The notes beneath the pieces were generated by a model that had not been told where the DNA came from, made no database searches, and saw only the letters and a program-made list of their open reading frames with translations. A program made the translations under genes and the position numbers. DNA of 64,000 bases from Streptomyces sp. P9-A4 (GTDB lineage Bacteria > Actinomycetota > Actinomycetes > Streptomycetales > Streptomycetaceae): the NCBI RefSeq assembly GCF_036634195.1, contig NZ_JAZIFY010000001.1, positions 6,396,501 through 6,460,500 on the forward strand, written 5' to 3'. Below, one piece after another: positions 32,204 through 41,013 of the stretch. Positions within the stretch are counted from its first letter, which is position 1, and every line of letters begins with the position of its first letter.

Positions 32204-32338
32204 ATGACGACTTCCCTTCCCGCTCCGCCGCGTTCCGTCGGGCGCGGCCTGAACCTGGTCCTCGCCGGTGCGGTCCTCGTCGCCACGGCGTGGGCCTGCG
32301 CCATGGTGTACGTGCTCTTCGCCTGGGCCGCGGCGTGA
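32204..32338 (+). CDS. 44-residue single-pass membrane peptide
   Basis: A short open frame of 44 codons. A basic, Pro-rich N-terminus (PAPPRSVGRG) precedes one hydrophobic helix of about 25 residues (LNLVLAGAVLVATAWACAMV). ATG 32204 follows GTGGGGGCC. The stop overlaps the GTG of the next gene (GTGA), so the VOC protein appears translationally coupled to it. Function unknown. Evidence for it being real is the membrane profile plus this overlap. Confidence 0.6.
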   Translation: MTTSLPAPPRSVGRGLNLVLAGAVLVATAWACAMVYVLFAWAAA

Positions 32339-32706
32339 TCGGGCGCCTTCGGTGCCTCGTGCTCGACTGCCCAGACGCCGAGGAACTGGCCTGGTTCTAC
32401 GGGCAGTTGGTCGGCGGCCGGATCGACCGCCCCGATCCCCGGTGGGCCGTCGGCGAGGGCTCCGTCGTGCTGCGCGGCGAGGGCGGGCCGGTACTCGCCT
32501 TCCAGAGCGTGGCCGATCACCGGCCGCCCGTCTGGGGCGCGCCCGAGCAGCAGTTCCTCCTCGATGTGCTGGTCGACGACCTGGGCGCCGCCCACGAGTC
32601 CGTCCTCGCGCTCGGGGCGGTCCCGCTCGACGGCGGGGGCGGCGACCCGGCCCGACGCGTCTACGCGGACCCGGCGGGCCACCCCTTCCGCCTGGTAGGG
32701 CTCTGA
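32335..32706 (+). CDS. VOC-superfamily (glyoxalase-like) protein
   Basis: A 123-residue single-domain VOC protein. The first beta-alpha-beta-beta-beta unit begins IGRLRCLVLDCPDAEELAWFYGQLVGG, and the second ends RVYADPAGHPFRLVGL, with typical DxxxL and HPF-type positions. Actinobacterial members of this glyoxalase-like group are mostly uncharacterised. The GTG start overlaps the stop of the 44-residue membrane peptide. Two repeated hairpins lie downstream before the converging gene. Confidence 0.85.
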   Translation: MIGRLRCLVLDCPDAEELAWFYGQLVGGRIDRPDPRWAVGEGSVVLRGEGGPVLAFQSVADHRPPVWGAPEQQFLLDVLVDDLGAAHESVLALGAVPLDGGGGDPARRVYADPAGHPFRLVGL

Positions 32707-32745
32707 CCTCGGGGGCGCAGGCATGGGCGGACGTACGGCGCGGGC

Positions 32746-32807
32746 CTCGGCGGGCGTACGTCTCCGCCCGTGCGGCTCCGGTCTCGGCGGGCGTACGTCT
32801 CCGCCCG
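32746..32807. terminator. Two copies of a repeated hairpin between converging genes
   Basis: A 25-bp sequence occurs exactly at 32746-32770 and 32783-32807. Each holds CGGGCGtacgtctcCGCCCG, a 6-bp stem. The duplicated hairpins separate the VOC gene and the converging saccharopine-dehydrogenase-like gene and may act as a bidirectional terminator. Confidence 0.5.
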
Positions 32808-32853
32808 CGCGGCCCCCCGCCGCGCCCGCGTGCCGCCCTCGTCCGCCGGCCTG

Positions 32854-34065
32854 TCAGCCCCGGTGGGCCACCCGGAAGCGGATGCCCGCCGCGCGGAGCC
32901 GGTCGATCAGCGCGTCGCCCATCGCGACCGCCGTGGTCACCTGGCCCGCCGTCTTCGGCAGCGGGTCGAAGGCCAGGCAGAGGGCCGACTCGGCGAGCAT
33001 CTTCGCCGTCTCGTCGTAGCCCGGGTCGCCGCCCGAGACCTCGGTGAAGACCCGCCGTCCGCCGCCCTCGCCGACGAACCGGACGGTGAACCAGCTGCGC
33101 GCGCGACGCTCGGCGGACGGCCCCTGACCCGCCTGGTAACGGTTCATCAGCCACTCGCGTACGGGCGGGAGTTGGGCGGCGAGGACGCCCGTGCCGATGG
33201 CCGCGGAGCCTCCGATGGCGACCGGGAGCGTCTTCACGGAGGCGTAGTGCCGGTAGCGGAAGTCCGGTCCGTAGCGGTCGATGGCCCTGGCCGAGCGGGC
33301 CACGACCTGCGGGTCGAGCGTCGGCAGCGGCAGCGCCCAGGTGCCGGTCTCCCGGCTGAAGCGCGGCCCGCCGATCGGCGCACGGGCCCGGCGCCCGACC
33401 AGGCGCGGTTCGTGCAGGTGCCGTTCGCGCGCGGCCCGCAGGATCTCCCGGCCCCGGCCGAACGCGGTGAGGGCGGAGGCGAAGGTGCCGCCGGAGAAGG
33501 TGGCCCCGGCCCGGACGAAGCCGTCCACGCGGAGCGGTACGTCCTGCGGGAGCTGCCGCACGGTGAAGTAGACGCCCAGGTCGTGCGGGACGGAGTCGAA
33601 ACCGCAGGCGTGCACGATGCGGGCGCCGGTCTCCCGGGCGCGGGCGTCGTGCCGTACGTACGTCTGATCGACGAACTCGGCCTCGCCGGTGAGGTCCACG
33701 CAGTCCGTGCCGGCCTCCGCGCAGGCGGCGACGAGCCCGTCGCCGTACCAGACGTACGGTCCGACGGTGGTGGCCACCACCCGCGTGGACTCGGCGAGTT
33801 CGCGCAGCGAGCCGGGGTCGGCGGAGTCCGCGACGAGCAGCGGCAGCTCCGCGAGGTGCGGCCGGCCCGCGGCGAGCCGGTCCCGCAGGGCCTCCAGCTT
33901 GCCAAGGCTGCGCCCGGCCAGCGCCCAGCGGCACTCCGCCGGGGCGTGGCCGGCCAGGTACTCCGCGGTGAGCTCGCCGACGAATCCGGTCGCCCCGAAG
34001 AGGACCACGTCGTACGGCCTCGCTCCGGCCCCGCGTCCCATGTCCACGCCCGCCCCTGTGTCCAT
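32854..34065 (-). CDS. Saccharopine-dehydrogenase-like NAD(P)-binding protein (trans-enoyl-reductase type)
   Basis: A 403-residue protein with an N-terminal Rossmann fold (DVVLFGATGFVGELTAEYLAGH) of the saccharopine dehydrogenase/SCCPDH superfamily. VVATTVGPYVWYGDGLVAACAEAGTDCVDLTGEAEFVD matches the family. A central AVGAACGFDS-like segment reads GARIVHACGFDSVPHDLG. Mycobacterial relatives include trans-acting enoyl reductases of lipid biosynthesis, but true lysine metabolism is unlikely. The ATG has GAGGGG 4 nt upstream. It is divergent from the acyl-CoA operon, 200 bp apart, which hints at a lipid role. Confidence 0.85.
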   Translation of the reverse strand: MDTGAGVDMGRGAGARPYDVVLFGATGFVGELTAEYLAGHAPAECRWALAGRSLGKLEALRDRLAAGRPHLAELPLLVADSADPGSLRELAESTRVVATTVGPYVWYGDGLVAACAEAGTDCVDLTGEAEFVDQTYVRHDARARETGARIVHACGFDSVPHDLGVYFTVRQLPQDVPLRVDGFVRAGATFSGGTFASALTAFGRGREILRAARERHLHEPRLVGRRARAPIGGPRFSRETGTWALPLPTLDPQVVARSARAIDRYGPDFRYRHYASVKTLPVAIGGSAAIGTGVLAAQLPPVREWLMNRYQAGQGPSAERRARSWFTVRFVGEGGGRRVFTEVSGGDPGYDETAKMLAESALCLAFDPLPKTAGQVTTAVAMGDALIDRLRAAGIRFRVAHRG

Positions 34066-34193
34066 CCAGCCCCTCGTCTCGGCCGTGCCGCGCCGCCCGG
34101 CGCGATGCTCGTCGGCGGAGGATAGCGGACCCCCGACCCGACTCCGACCGCCCCCGGCGCGGCAATTTCCAAGCGCTTGCTCGGCCGGGGGGC

Positions 34194-34250
34194 TTGTGCC
34201 GAGTGGAACACGTTCCTAGCATCTCCGGTGTTACATCATTGGTGTCACAC
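34194..34250 (+). promoter_or_regulatory. Promoter and 23-bp palindromic operator of the acyl-CoA operon
   Basis: TTGTGC (34194-34199) and TAGCAT (34217-34222) are 17 bp apart. Over the expected start site lies a 23-bp imperfect palindrome (34228-34250, centre 34239) with outer arms GTGT/ACAC and matching ACA/TGT and CA/TG steps: 18 of 23 positions are symmetrical. A further palindrome CAAGCGCTTG lies just upstream near 34170. Confidence 0.65.
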
Positions 34251-34265
34251 ATGCCTGGGGGCTCG

Positions 34266-35489
34266 ATGAGGACGACGCACACCGCCGGGAACGGCCCGCT
34301 CACCGGGGTGCGGGTGGTCGAACTCGCCGGCATCGGCCCCGGTCCCTTCGCCGCGATGCTCCTCGCCGACCTCGGCGCCGACGTCGTCCGCGTCGACCGC
34401 CCCGGCGGCGCCGGTCTCGGGATCGACCCGGCCCGCGACCTCACCAACCGCAACAAGCGCTCCGTGGTCGTCGACCTCAAGGCGGAGAGCGGCCCCGCCA
34501 CCGTCCTCGACCTGGTCGAACGCGCCGACGTCCTCATCGAGGGCTACCGGCCGGGAGTCGCCGAGCGCCTCGGCGTCGGCCCCGACGCCTGCCTGGCCCG
34601 CAACCCGCGACTCGTCTACGGACGGATGACCGGCTGGGGCCAGGACGGGCCGCTCGCCGCGACCGCCGGACACGACATCGGCTACATCGCGATCACCGGC
34701 GCGCTCGGCATGGTCGGCCCCGACCCCGACGGCCCGCCCGTCATCCCCGCCAACCTCGTCGGCGACTACGCGGGCGGCTCCCTCTACCTCGTCATCGGCG
34801 TCCTCGCCGCCCTTCAGCACGCCCGCGCGCACGGCGAGGGCCAGGTCGTCGACGCGGCCATCGTCGACGGCACCGCCCACCTCACCACCATGATCCACGG
34901 CATGCTCGCGACCGGCGGCTGGCAGGACCGCCGGGGCGTCAACCTCCTCGACGGCGGCTGCCCCTTCTACGGCGTCTACGAGACCTCCGACGGCGGCCAC
35001 ATGGCGGTCGGGGCCCTGGAGGAGCAGTTCTACGCGGAGTTCGTCCGCCTGCTCGACATCGAGGAGATCGCCCCCGCGCGCCGCGACTTCGGGCGCTGGC
35101 CCGAACTGCGCGAGGCCGTCGCCGAGCGCTTCCGGAGCCGTACCCGCGAGGAGTGGACCGCCGTCTTCGACGGCAGCGACGCCTGTGTCGCCCCCGTCCT
35201 CTCCCTGCGCGAGGCGCCGTCCCACCCCCACCTCGCCGCCCGGGGCACCTTCACCGAGCGGGACGGCATCGCGCAGCCGGCCCCCGCGCCCCGCTTCTCC
35301 GCCACCCCCGGCACCCTCCGAAAGGGCCCCGCCCTGCCCGGTGCCGACACGGCGGACGTCGCCCGCGACTGGGCCGTACCCGCCCTCGAAAGCCCCGCCG
35401 GAACCGGAACCAGCCCCGCCGGAGCCAGCCCCGCCGGAGCCAGCCCTGCCGGAACCAGCCCCGCCCGGACCCAGGAGACCGAAGCATGA
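34266..35489 (+). CDS. CaiB/BaiF family protein, alpha-methylacyl-CoA racemase type
   Basis: A 407-residue class III CoA-transferase-fold enzyme. Matches to alpha-methylacyl-CoA racemase include GHDIGYIAITGALG (His136-Asp137), NLVGDYAGGS (Asp167) and FYGVYETSDGGHMAVGALE, the regions holding the racemase His, Asp and Glu. It probably epimerises 2-methylacyl-CoA so that beta-oxidation can proceed. The C-terminal 30 residues are a low-complexity array of (T/A)SPAG units from 15-bp repeats. Its stop overlaps the acyl-CoA dehydrogenase start (ATGA). Confidence 0.88.
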   Translation: MRTTHTAGNGPLTGVRVVELAGIGPGPFAAMLLADLGADVVRVDRPGGAGLGIDPARDLTNRNKRSVVVDLKAESGPATVLDLVERADVLIEGYRPGVAERLGVGPDACLARNPRLVYGRMTGWGQDGPLAATAGHDIGYIAITGALGMVGPDPDGPPVIPANLVGDYAGGSLYLVIGVLAALQHARAHGEGQVVDAAIVDGTAHLTTMIHGMLATGGWQDRRGVNLLDGGCPFYGVYETSDGGHMAVGALEEQFYAEFVRLLDIEEIAPARRDFGRWPELREAVAERFRSRTREEWTAVFDGSDACVAPVLSLREAPSHPHLAARGTFTERDGIAQPAPAPRFSATPGTLRKGPALPGADTADVARDWAVPALESPAGTGTSPAGASPAGASPAGTSPARTQETEA

Positions 35490-36628
35490 AGCGCCAGCTC
35501 TACACCGAGGACCACGAGGCCTTCCGCGGAGTCGTCCGCACCTTCCTGGAGAAGGAGGTGCTGCCCCACTACGAGCAGTGGGAGAAGGACGGCATCGTCT
35601 CCCGCGAGGTCTGGCTCGCCGCCGGACGGAAGGGCCTCCTCGGCATCGCCGTCGACGAGGAGTACGGCGGCGGCGGCAACCCCGACTTCCGCTACGCCTC
35701 CGTCCTGGCCGAGGAGTTCACCCGGGCCGGCGCCCCCGGGCTCGCCATCGGCCTGCACAACGACATCATCGGCCCGTATCTGACCTCGCTCGGCACCGAG
35801 GAGCAGAAGCGGCGCTGGCTGCCGGGTTTCTGCTCCGGCGAGACGATCACCGCCATCGCCATGACGGAACCCGGCGCGGGCTCGGACCTCCAGGGCATCC
35901 GTACCACCGCCGAGGACCACGGGGACCACTGGATCCTCAACGGCTCCAAGACCTTCATCTCCAACGGCATCCTCGCGGACCTGGTGGTCGTCGTCGCCCG
36001 TACCACCCCGGAGGGCGGCGCGCACGGCCTCTCCCTGCTGGTCGTCGAGCGCGGAGCCGAGGGCTTCGAGCGCGGCCGGAACCTCGACAAGATCGGGCAG
36101 AAGTCCCAGGACACCGCCGAACTGTTCTTCCACGACGTCCGCGTCCCCAAGGAGAACCTGCTCGGCGAGCTGAACGGCGCCTTCGTCCACCTGATGACCA
36201 ACCTCGCCCAGGAGCGGATGGCCATCGCCGTCGCCGGCATCGCCGCGGCCGAACACCTCCTGGAGATCACCACCACGTACGTCAAGGAGCGCGAGGCCTT
36301 CGGGCGCCCGCTCTCCCGGCTCCAGCACATCCGCTTCGAGATCGCGGAGATGGCCACCGAGTGCGCCGTCACCCGGTCCTTCCTGGACCGCTGCATCGAG
36401 GAACACGCCGCGGGGACGCTGGACGCCGTGCACGCCTCCATGGCCAAGTGGTGGGCCACCGAACTCCAGAAGCGGGTCGCCGACCGCTGTCTGCAACTGC
36501 ACGGCGGATACGGCTACATGAGCGAATTCCCGGTCGCCCGCGCCTACACCGACGGCCGGATCCAGACCATCTACGGCGGCACCACCGAGATCATGAAGGA
36601 GATCATCGGCCGTTCCCTCCTCGGCTGA
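35486..36628 (+). CDS. Acyl-CoA dehydrogenase
   Basis: A 380-residue FAD-dependent acyl-CoA dehydrogenase, catalysing the first oxidation of beta-oxidation. FAD/substrate motifs include [32 protein letters not shown] and the C-terminal [37 protein letters not shown]. The catalytic base is likely the Glu of the GGTTEI region or a nearby residue, as in long-chain types. It starts on an ATGA overlap with the racemase gene, so 2-methyl-branched or long-chain acyl-CoA is a sensible substrate. Confidence 0.94.
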   Translation: MKRQLYTEDHEAFRGVVRTFLEKEVLPHYEQWEKDGIVSREVWLAAGRKGLLGIAVDEEYGGGGNPDFRYASVLAEEFTRAGAPGLAIGLHNDIIGPYLTSLGTEEQKRRWLPGFCSGETITAIAMTEPGAGSDLQGIRTTAEDHGDHWILNGSKTFISNGILADLVVVVARTTPEGGAHGLSLLVVERGAEGFERGRNLDKIGQKSQDTAELFFHDVRVPKENLLGELNGAFVHLMTNLAQERMAIAVAGIAAAEHLLEITTTYVKEREAFGRPLSRLQHIRFEIAEMATECAVTRSFLDRCIEEHAAGTLDAVHASMAKWWATELQKRVADRCLQLHGGYGYMSEFPVARAYTDGRIQTIYGGTTEIMKEIIGRSLLG

Positions 36629-36674
36629 CCTCCCGCCGCCCGACTTCTCACACCCTCATCGCGAAAGGCTTTCC

Positions 36675-37889
36675 GTGAGCACCGAAGCGTACGTGTACGA
36701 CGCGATCCGCACCCCGCGCGGACGCGGCAAGGCCAACGGCTCCCTGCACGGCACCAAGCCCATCGACCTGGTCGTCGGCCTCATCCGGGAGATCCAGACC
36801 CGCAACCCGGGTCTCGACCCCGCGACGATCGACGACATCGTCCTCGGCGTCGTCGGCCCCGTCGGTGACCAGGGCTCCGACATCGCCCGGATCGCCGCCA
36901 TCGCGGCCGGTCTCCCCGACACCGTCGCCGGCGTCCAGGAGAACCGCTTTTGTGCCTCCGGCCTCGAAGCGGTCAACATGGCCGCCATGAAGGTCCGCTC
37001 CGGCTGGGAGGACCTCGTCCTCGCCGGCGGCGTCGAGTCCATGTCCCGGGTGCCGATGGCCTCCGACGGCGGCGCCTGGTTCTCCGACCCGATGACCAAC
37101 CTGGAGACCAACTTCGTCCCCCAGGGCATCGGCGCCGACCTCATCGCCACCATCGAGGGCTTCACCCGCCGCGACGTCGACGAGTACGCCGCGCTCTCGC
37201 AGGAGCGCGCCGCCGCCGCCGTCAAGGACGGCCGCTTCGCCCGCTCGGTCGTCCCCGTCAGGGACCGCGCCGGACTCACCGTCCTCGACCACGACGAGTT
37301 CCTGCGCCCCGGCACCACCGCCGACTCCCTGGCCCGCCTCAAGCCCTCCTTCGCGGACATCGGCGAACTCGGCGGCTTCGACGCGGTCGCGCTGCAGAAG
37401 TACCACTGGGTCGAGGCGATCGACCACGTCCACCACGCGGGCAACTCCTCCGGCATCGTCGACGGCGCCTCCCTCGTCGCCATCGGCTCCAAGGAGGCGG
37501 GCGAGCGCAACGGCCTGACCCCGCGCGCCCGGATCGTGTCCGCGGCCGTCTCCGGCTCCGAGCCGACCATCATGCTCACCGGCCCCGCCCCGGCCACCCG
37601 CAAGGCACTCGCCAAGGCCGGCCTCACCATCGACGACATCGACCTCGTCGAGATCAACGAGGCCTTCGCGGCCGTCGTCCTGCGCTTCGTCAAGGACATG
37701 GGCCTCTCCCTGGACAAGGTCAACGTCAACGGTGGCGCCATCGCCCTCGGCCACCCGCTCGGAGCCACCGGCGCGATGATCCTCGGCACCCTCGTCGACG
37801 AGCTGGAGCGGCAGGACAAGCGCTACGGCCTGGCCACCCTCTGCGTGGGCGGCGGCATGGGCATCGCCACCGTCGTCGAGCGCGTCTGA
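36675..37889 (+). CDS. fadA: Acetyl-CoA C-acyltransferase (thiolase)
   Basis: A 404-residue thiolase. The acylated cysteine is C93 in [14 protein letters not shown]. The catalytic His lies in [15 protein letters not shown] and the second Cys in LCVGGGMG near the C-terminus; EINEAFAAV carries the Asn/Glu. It releases acetyl-CoA from 3-ketoacyl-CoA. The GTG start has AAGG upstream. It lies 38 bp before fadB, the usual fadAB arrangement of actinomycetes. Confidence 0.95.
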   Translation: MSTEAYVYDAIRTPRGRGKANGSLHGTKPIDLVVGLIREIQTRNPGLDPATIDDIVLGVVGPVGDQGSDIARIAAIAAGLPDTVAGVQENRFCASGLEAVNMAAMKVRSGWEDLVLAGGVESMSRVPMASDGGAWFSDPMTNLETNFVPQGIGADLIATIEGFTRRDVDEYAALSQERAAAAVKDGRFARSVVPVRDRAGLTVLDHDEFLRPGTTADSLARLKPSFADIGELGGFDAVALQKYHWVEAIDHVHHAGNSSGIVDGASLVAIGSKEAGERNGLTPRARIVSAAVSGSEPTIMLTGPAPATRKALAKAGLTIDDIDLVEINEAFAAVVLRFVKDMGLSLDKVNVNGGAIALGHPLGATGAMILGTLVDELERQDKRYGLATLCVGGGMGIATVVERV

Positions 37890-37927
37890 CCGTCCCGTCC
37901 GCACCCCTCAAACGGAGAAGCAGAGTC

Positions 37928-40102
37928 ATGAGCGAGAGCACCACCATCCGCTGGGAGCAGGACGAGACCGGGATCGTCACCCTCGTCCTCGACGACCCCG
38001 ACCAGTCCGCCAACACCATGAACCAGGCCTTCCGGGCCTCCATCAAGGCGACCGCCGACCGGGTCGAGGCCGAGAAGGACTCCATCCGCGGCATCATCTA
38101 CACCTCCGCGAAGAAGACCTTCTTCGCCGGCGGCGATCTCAAGGACATGGTCCAGGCGGGCCCCGAGCACGCCCAGGACATCTTCGACACCGCCATCGAG
38201 ATCAAGAACGCGCTGCGCCGGATCGAGACCCTCGGCAAGCCCGTGGTCGCCGCGATCAACGGCGCCGCGCTCGGCGGCGGCTACGAGATCGCCCTCGCCT
38301 CGCACCACCGCGTCGCGCTCGACGCCCCCGGCTCCAAGATCGGCCTGCCCGAGGTCACCCTCGGTCTGCTGCCGGGCGGCGGCGGCGTCGCCCGTACCGT
38401 ACGCCTCATGGGCATCACCGACGCCCTGCTCAAGGTGCTGCTCCAGGGCACCCAGTACGCCCCGAAGCGCGCCCTCGACAACGGTCTGGTCCACGAGGTG
38501 GCGGCCGACGCCGAGGAGATGATGGCCAAGGCCATCGCCTTCATCGACGCGCACCCCGAGTCCCACCAGCCCTGGGACGTCCCCGGGTACCGCATCCCCG
38601 GCGGCACCCCGTCGAACCCGAAGTTCGCCGCCAACCTGCCCGCCTTCCCGGCGAACCTGCGCAAGCAGACGGCCGGCGCGCCCTACCCGGCGCCCGCCGC
38701 GATCATGGCCGCCGCCGTCGAGGGCTCCCAGGTCGACTTCGAGACCGCGATGACCATCGAGAGCCGCTACTTCACCGAGCTGGTCGTCGGCCAGACGGCG
38801 AAGAACATGATCCAGGCGTTCTTCTTCGACCTCCAGGCCGTCAACTCGGGCGCCAGCCGGCCGAAGGGCGTGGAGAAGCGGCAGGTCCGCAAGGTCGCCG
38901 TCCTCGGCGCCGGGATGATGGGCGCCGGCATCGCGTACTCCTGCGCCCGCGCCGGCATCGAGGTCGTCCTCAAGGACGTCTCCGCCGAGTCCGCCGCCAA
39001 GGGCAAGGCCTACTCGGAGGCGCTCTGCGCCAAGGCCGTGAGCCGTGGCCGCACCACCCAGGAGAAGGCGGACGCCCTCCTCGCCCGGATCACCCCGACC
39101 GCCGAGGCCCGGGACCTGGCGGGCTGCGACGCCGTGATCGAGGCGGTCTTCGAGGACACGGCGCTCAAGCACAAGGTCTTCCAGGAGATCCAGTCCGTCG
39201 TCGAGCCCGACGCGCTGCTCTGCTCCAACACCTCGACCCTGCCGATCTCCGAGCTCGCGGAGGGCGTCGAGCGCCAGGCCGACTTCATCGGCCTGCACTT
39301 CTTCTCGCCCGTCGACAAGATGCCGCTGGTCGAGATCATCAAGGGCGAGCGGACCGGCGACGAGGCGCTCGCCCGCGCCTTCGACCTGGTCCGGCAGATC
39401 AACAAGACGCCGATCGTCGTCAACGACTCGCGCGGCTTCTTCACCTCCCGGGTGATCGGCCACTTCATCAACGAGGGTGTCGCCATGGTCGGCGAGGGCA
39501 TCGAGCCCGCCTCCGTCGAGCAGGCCGCCGCGCAGGCCGGCTACCCGGCCAAGGTCCTCTCCCTGATGGACGAGCTGACCCTGACGCTGCCCCGCAAGAT
39601 CCGCAACGAGACGAAGCGGGCGATCGAGGAGGCCGGTGGCACCTGGACGACCCACCCGGGCGAGGCCGTGATCGACCGGATGGTCGACGAGTTCGGGCGG
39701 CCCGGCCGGAGCGGCGGAGCGGGGTTCTACGAGTACGGCGAGGACGGCAAGCGCGGTCGCCTCTGGCCCGGCCTGCGCGAGCACTTCACCAGGCCCGGGT
39801 ACGAGATCCCCTTCCGCGACATGCAGGAGCGGATGCTCTTCTCGGAGGCCCTGGACACCGTCCGGCTCCTTGAGGAGGGCGTCCTGACCTCGGTCGCGGA
39901 CGCCAACATCGGCTCCATCATGGGCATCGGCTTCCCGGCCTGGACCGGCGGCGTGCTCCAGTACGTCAACGGCTACGAGGGCGGCGTCGCCGGCTTCGTG
40001 GCCCGCGCGCGCGAGCTGGCGGAGACGTACGGCGAGCGGTTCACCCCGCCGGCCCTCCTGGTCGAGAAGGCGGAGCGGGGCGAGGTCTTCACCGACGCCT
40101 GA
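37928..40102 (+). CDS. fadB: Beta-oxidation multifunctional protein FadB (enoyl-CoA hydratase/3-hydroxyacyl-CoA dehydrogenase)
   Basis: A 724-residue fusion enzyme. The N-terminal crotonase domain has FFAGGDLKDM and INGAALGGGYEIALASHHR. The dehydrogenase domain starts at about residue 320 with VAVLGAGMMGAGIAYSCARAG (NAD motif) and has GLHFFSPVDKMPLVEII with the catalytic His. Two C-terminal 3HCDH domains follow (GFFTSRVIGHFINEG, NIGSIMGIGFPAWTGGVLQY). It performs hydration and NAD-dependent oxidation in beta-oxidation. ATG 37928 follows GGAGAAG. The last 14 bp overlap the converging MerR gene. Confidence 0.95.
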   Translation: MSESTTIRWEQDETGIVTLVLDDPDQSANTMNQAFRASIKATADRVEAEKDSIRGIIYTSAKKTFFAGGDLKDMVQAGPEHAQDIFDTAIEIKNALRRIETLGKPVVAAINGAALGGGYEIALASHHRVALDAPGSKIGLPEVTLGLLPGGGGVARTVRLMGITDALLKVLLQGTQYAPKRALDNGLVHEVAADAEEMMAKAIAFIDAHPESHQPWDVPGYRIPGGTPSNPKFAANLPAFPANLRKQTAGAPYPAPAAIMAAAVEGSQVDFETAMTIESRYFTELVVGQTAKNMIQAFFFDLQAVNSGASRPKGVEKRQVRKVAVLGAGMMGAGIAYSCARAGIEVVLKDVSAESAAKGKAYSEALCAKAVSRGRTTQEKADALLARITPTAEARDLAGCDAVIEAVFEDTALKHKVFQEIQSVVEPDALLCSNTSTLPISELAEGVERQADFIGLHFFSPVDKMPLVEIIKGERTGDEALARAFDLVRQINKTPIVVNDSRGFFTSRVIGHFINEGVAMVGEGIEPASVEQAAAQAGYPAKVLSLMDELTLTLPRKIRNETKRAIEEAGGTWTTHPGEAVIDRMVDEFGRPGRSGGAGFYEYGEDGKRGRLWPGLREHFTRPGYEIPFRDMQERMLFSEALDTVRLLEEGVLTSVADANIGSIMGIGFPAWTGGVLQYVNGYEGGVAGFVARARELAETYGERFTPPALLVEKAERGEVFTDA

Positions 40103-40826
40103 AAGCCGTGCTCAGCTCCTCGCTCAGTGAGCGCTGGAACGCGGTGAGAAGGGCCTGGACCACCATCGGCTGCATGTGCGCCGAGAGCGACTTCATCGCG
40201 CTCAGGTGGTCGGGGTCCTCCCCGCTCTCCCGGTACGGGCTCCACACCTCGTCCCGGAACAGCCGGGAGAGCTCCTGGGCGGCGGCGCGCGCGTGCTCCA
40301 GGAGTACGGTGCGGGAGGCGAGGATCGTCTCGTGCTCGATCGGCACGTCGAGCAGCTCGACGCCCAGCCGCAGCAGCGAGCCGTCCAGCCGGAAGGTGTC
40401 GTCCTCGGCGGTCCGGTCCAGCACCCCCATCGCGGCCAGCCGGTCCACGTCCTCCTCGGTCAGCGCCCGCCCGGCGCGCCGCTCCAGCTCGCGCCGGGTG
40501 ATGGTCTCCGCGGACTCGGGCGCCCAGGAGGCGACCAGCGCCCGGTGGATCGCCAGGTCCTGCGCGCTGAGGTCGGCCGGCAGCTGCTCCAGGTACCGCT
40601 CGATCGCGGCCAGCGTCATCCCCTGCCGCTGGAGCTCCTCGATCAGCGCGAGCCGGGAGAGGTGGCCCTGTCCGTAGTGGCCGACCCTGCGGGCGCCGAT
40701 GACGGGCGGCGGGAGCAGCCCCCGGGTCCCGTAGAACCGTACGGTCCGCACTGTGACCCCGGCCCGCGCGGCGAGCTCGTCGACGGTGTAGCTGGGCCCG
40801 TCCTCCTGGTCCGTCCCGACGCCCAT
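40089..40826 (-). CDS. MerR-family regulator next to fadAB
   Basis: A 245-residue MerR regulator. The helix-turn-helix is YTVDELAARAGVTVRTVRFYGTRGLLPPP followed by VGHYGQGHLSRLALIEELQRQGMTL. The longer C-terminal domain (about residues 90-245) has no cysteine cluster, so a metal ligand is unlikely; an acyl-CoA or lipid effector is possible. ATG 40826 has GAGG 8 nt upstream. Its end overlaps fadB by 14 bp, so the two mRNAs are antisense at their tails. A 27-bp inverted repeat at its promoter suggests autoregulation. Confidence 0.9.
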   Translation of the reverse strand: MGVGTDQEDGPSYTVDELAARAGVTVRTVRFYGTRGLLPPPVIGARRVGHYGQGHLSRLALIEELQRQGMTLAAIERYLEQLPADLSAQDLAIHRALVASWAPESAETITRRELERRAGRALTEEDVDRLAAMGVLDRTAEDDTFRLDGSLLRLGVELLDVPIEHETILASRTVLLEHARAAAQELSRLFRDEVWSPYRESGEDPDHLSAMKSLSAHMQPMVVQALLTAFQRSLSEELSTAFRRR

Positions 40827-40874
40827 CCGAGGTGCCTCGCTTCCCGTGCCGGCGACCCGCCGGTCCGGGTCGCT

Positions 40875-40907
40875 TGAACAGTATTGCTGTCTCACCGGTA
40901 CTGTAGA
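40875..40907. promoter_or_regulatory. Overlapping divergent promoters sharing a MerR-type operator
   Basis: On the plus strand TTGAAC (40875-40880) and TACTGT (40899-40904) are 18 bp apart. On the minus strand TCTACA and TACTGT (over 40902-40907 and 40878-40883) are also 18 bp apart. The perfect arms ACAGTA (40878-40883) and TACTGT (40899-40904) form the operator, so one site could control the MerR gene and the exoprotein gene at 41014. Confidence 0.55.
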
Positions 40908-40938
40908 AGAGGTCGGAAGGGGACCGTCCGACATGTTG

Positions 40939-40957
40939 GTTAGGAACCTTTACTTAC
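40939..40957 (+). promoter_or_regulatory. Imperfect palindrome before the exoprotein gene
   Basis: GTTAGGAACCTTTACTTAC shows 6 of 9 symmetrical pairs. AT-rich sequences of this form often precede secreted carbohydrate-active genes in Streptomyces, but the match is weak. Confidence 0.3.
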
Positions 40958-41013
40958 TGTTCCGGCTCCGGCACGATGATGCGCACCTGGCAACCTCCCG
41001 ACAGGGGTGACAC

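Noticed and set aside
34168..34180. CAAGCGCTTG palindrome as a main operator of the acyl-CoA operon
   Set aside because: It is short, lies upstream of the -35 and could arise by chance. The 23-bp palindrome at the start site is far stronger.
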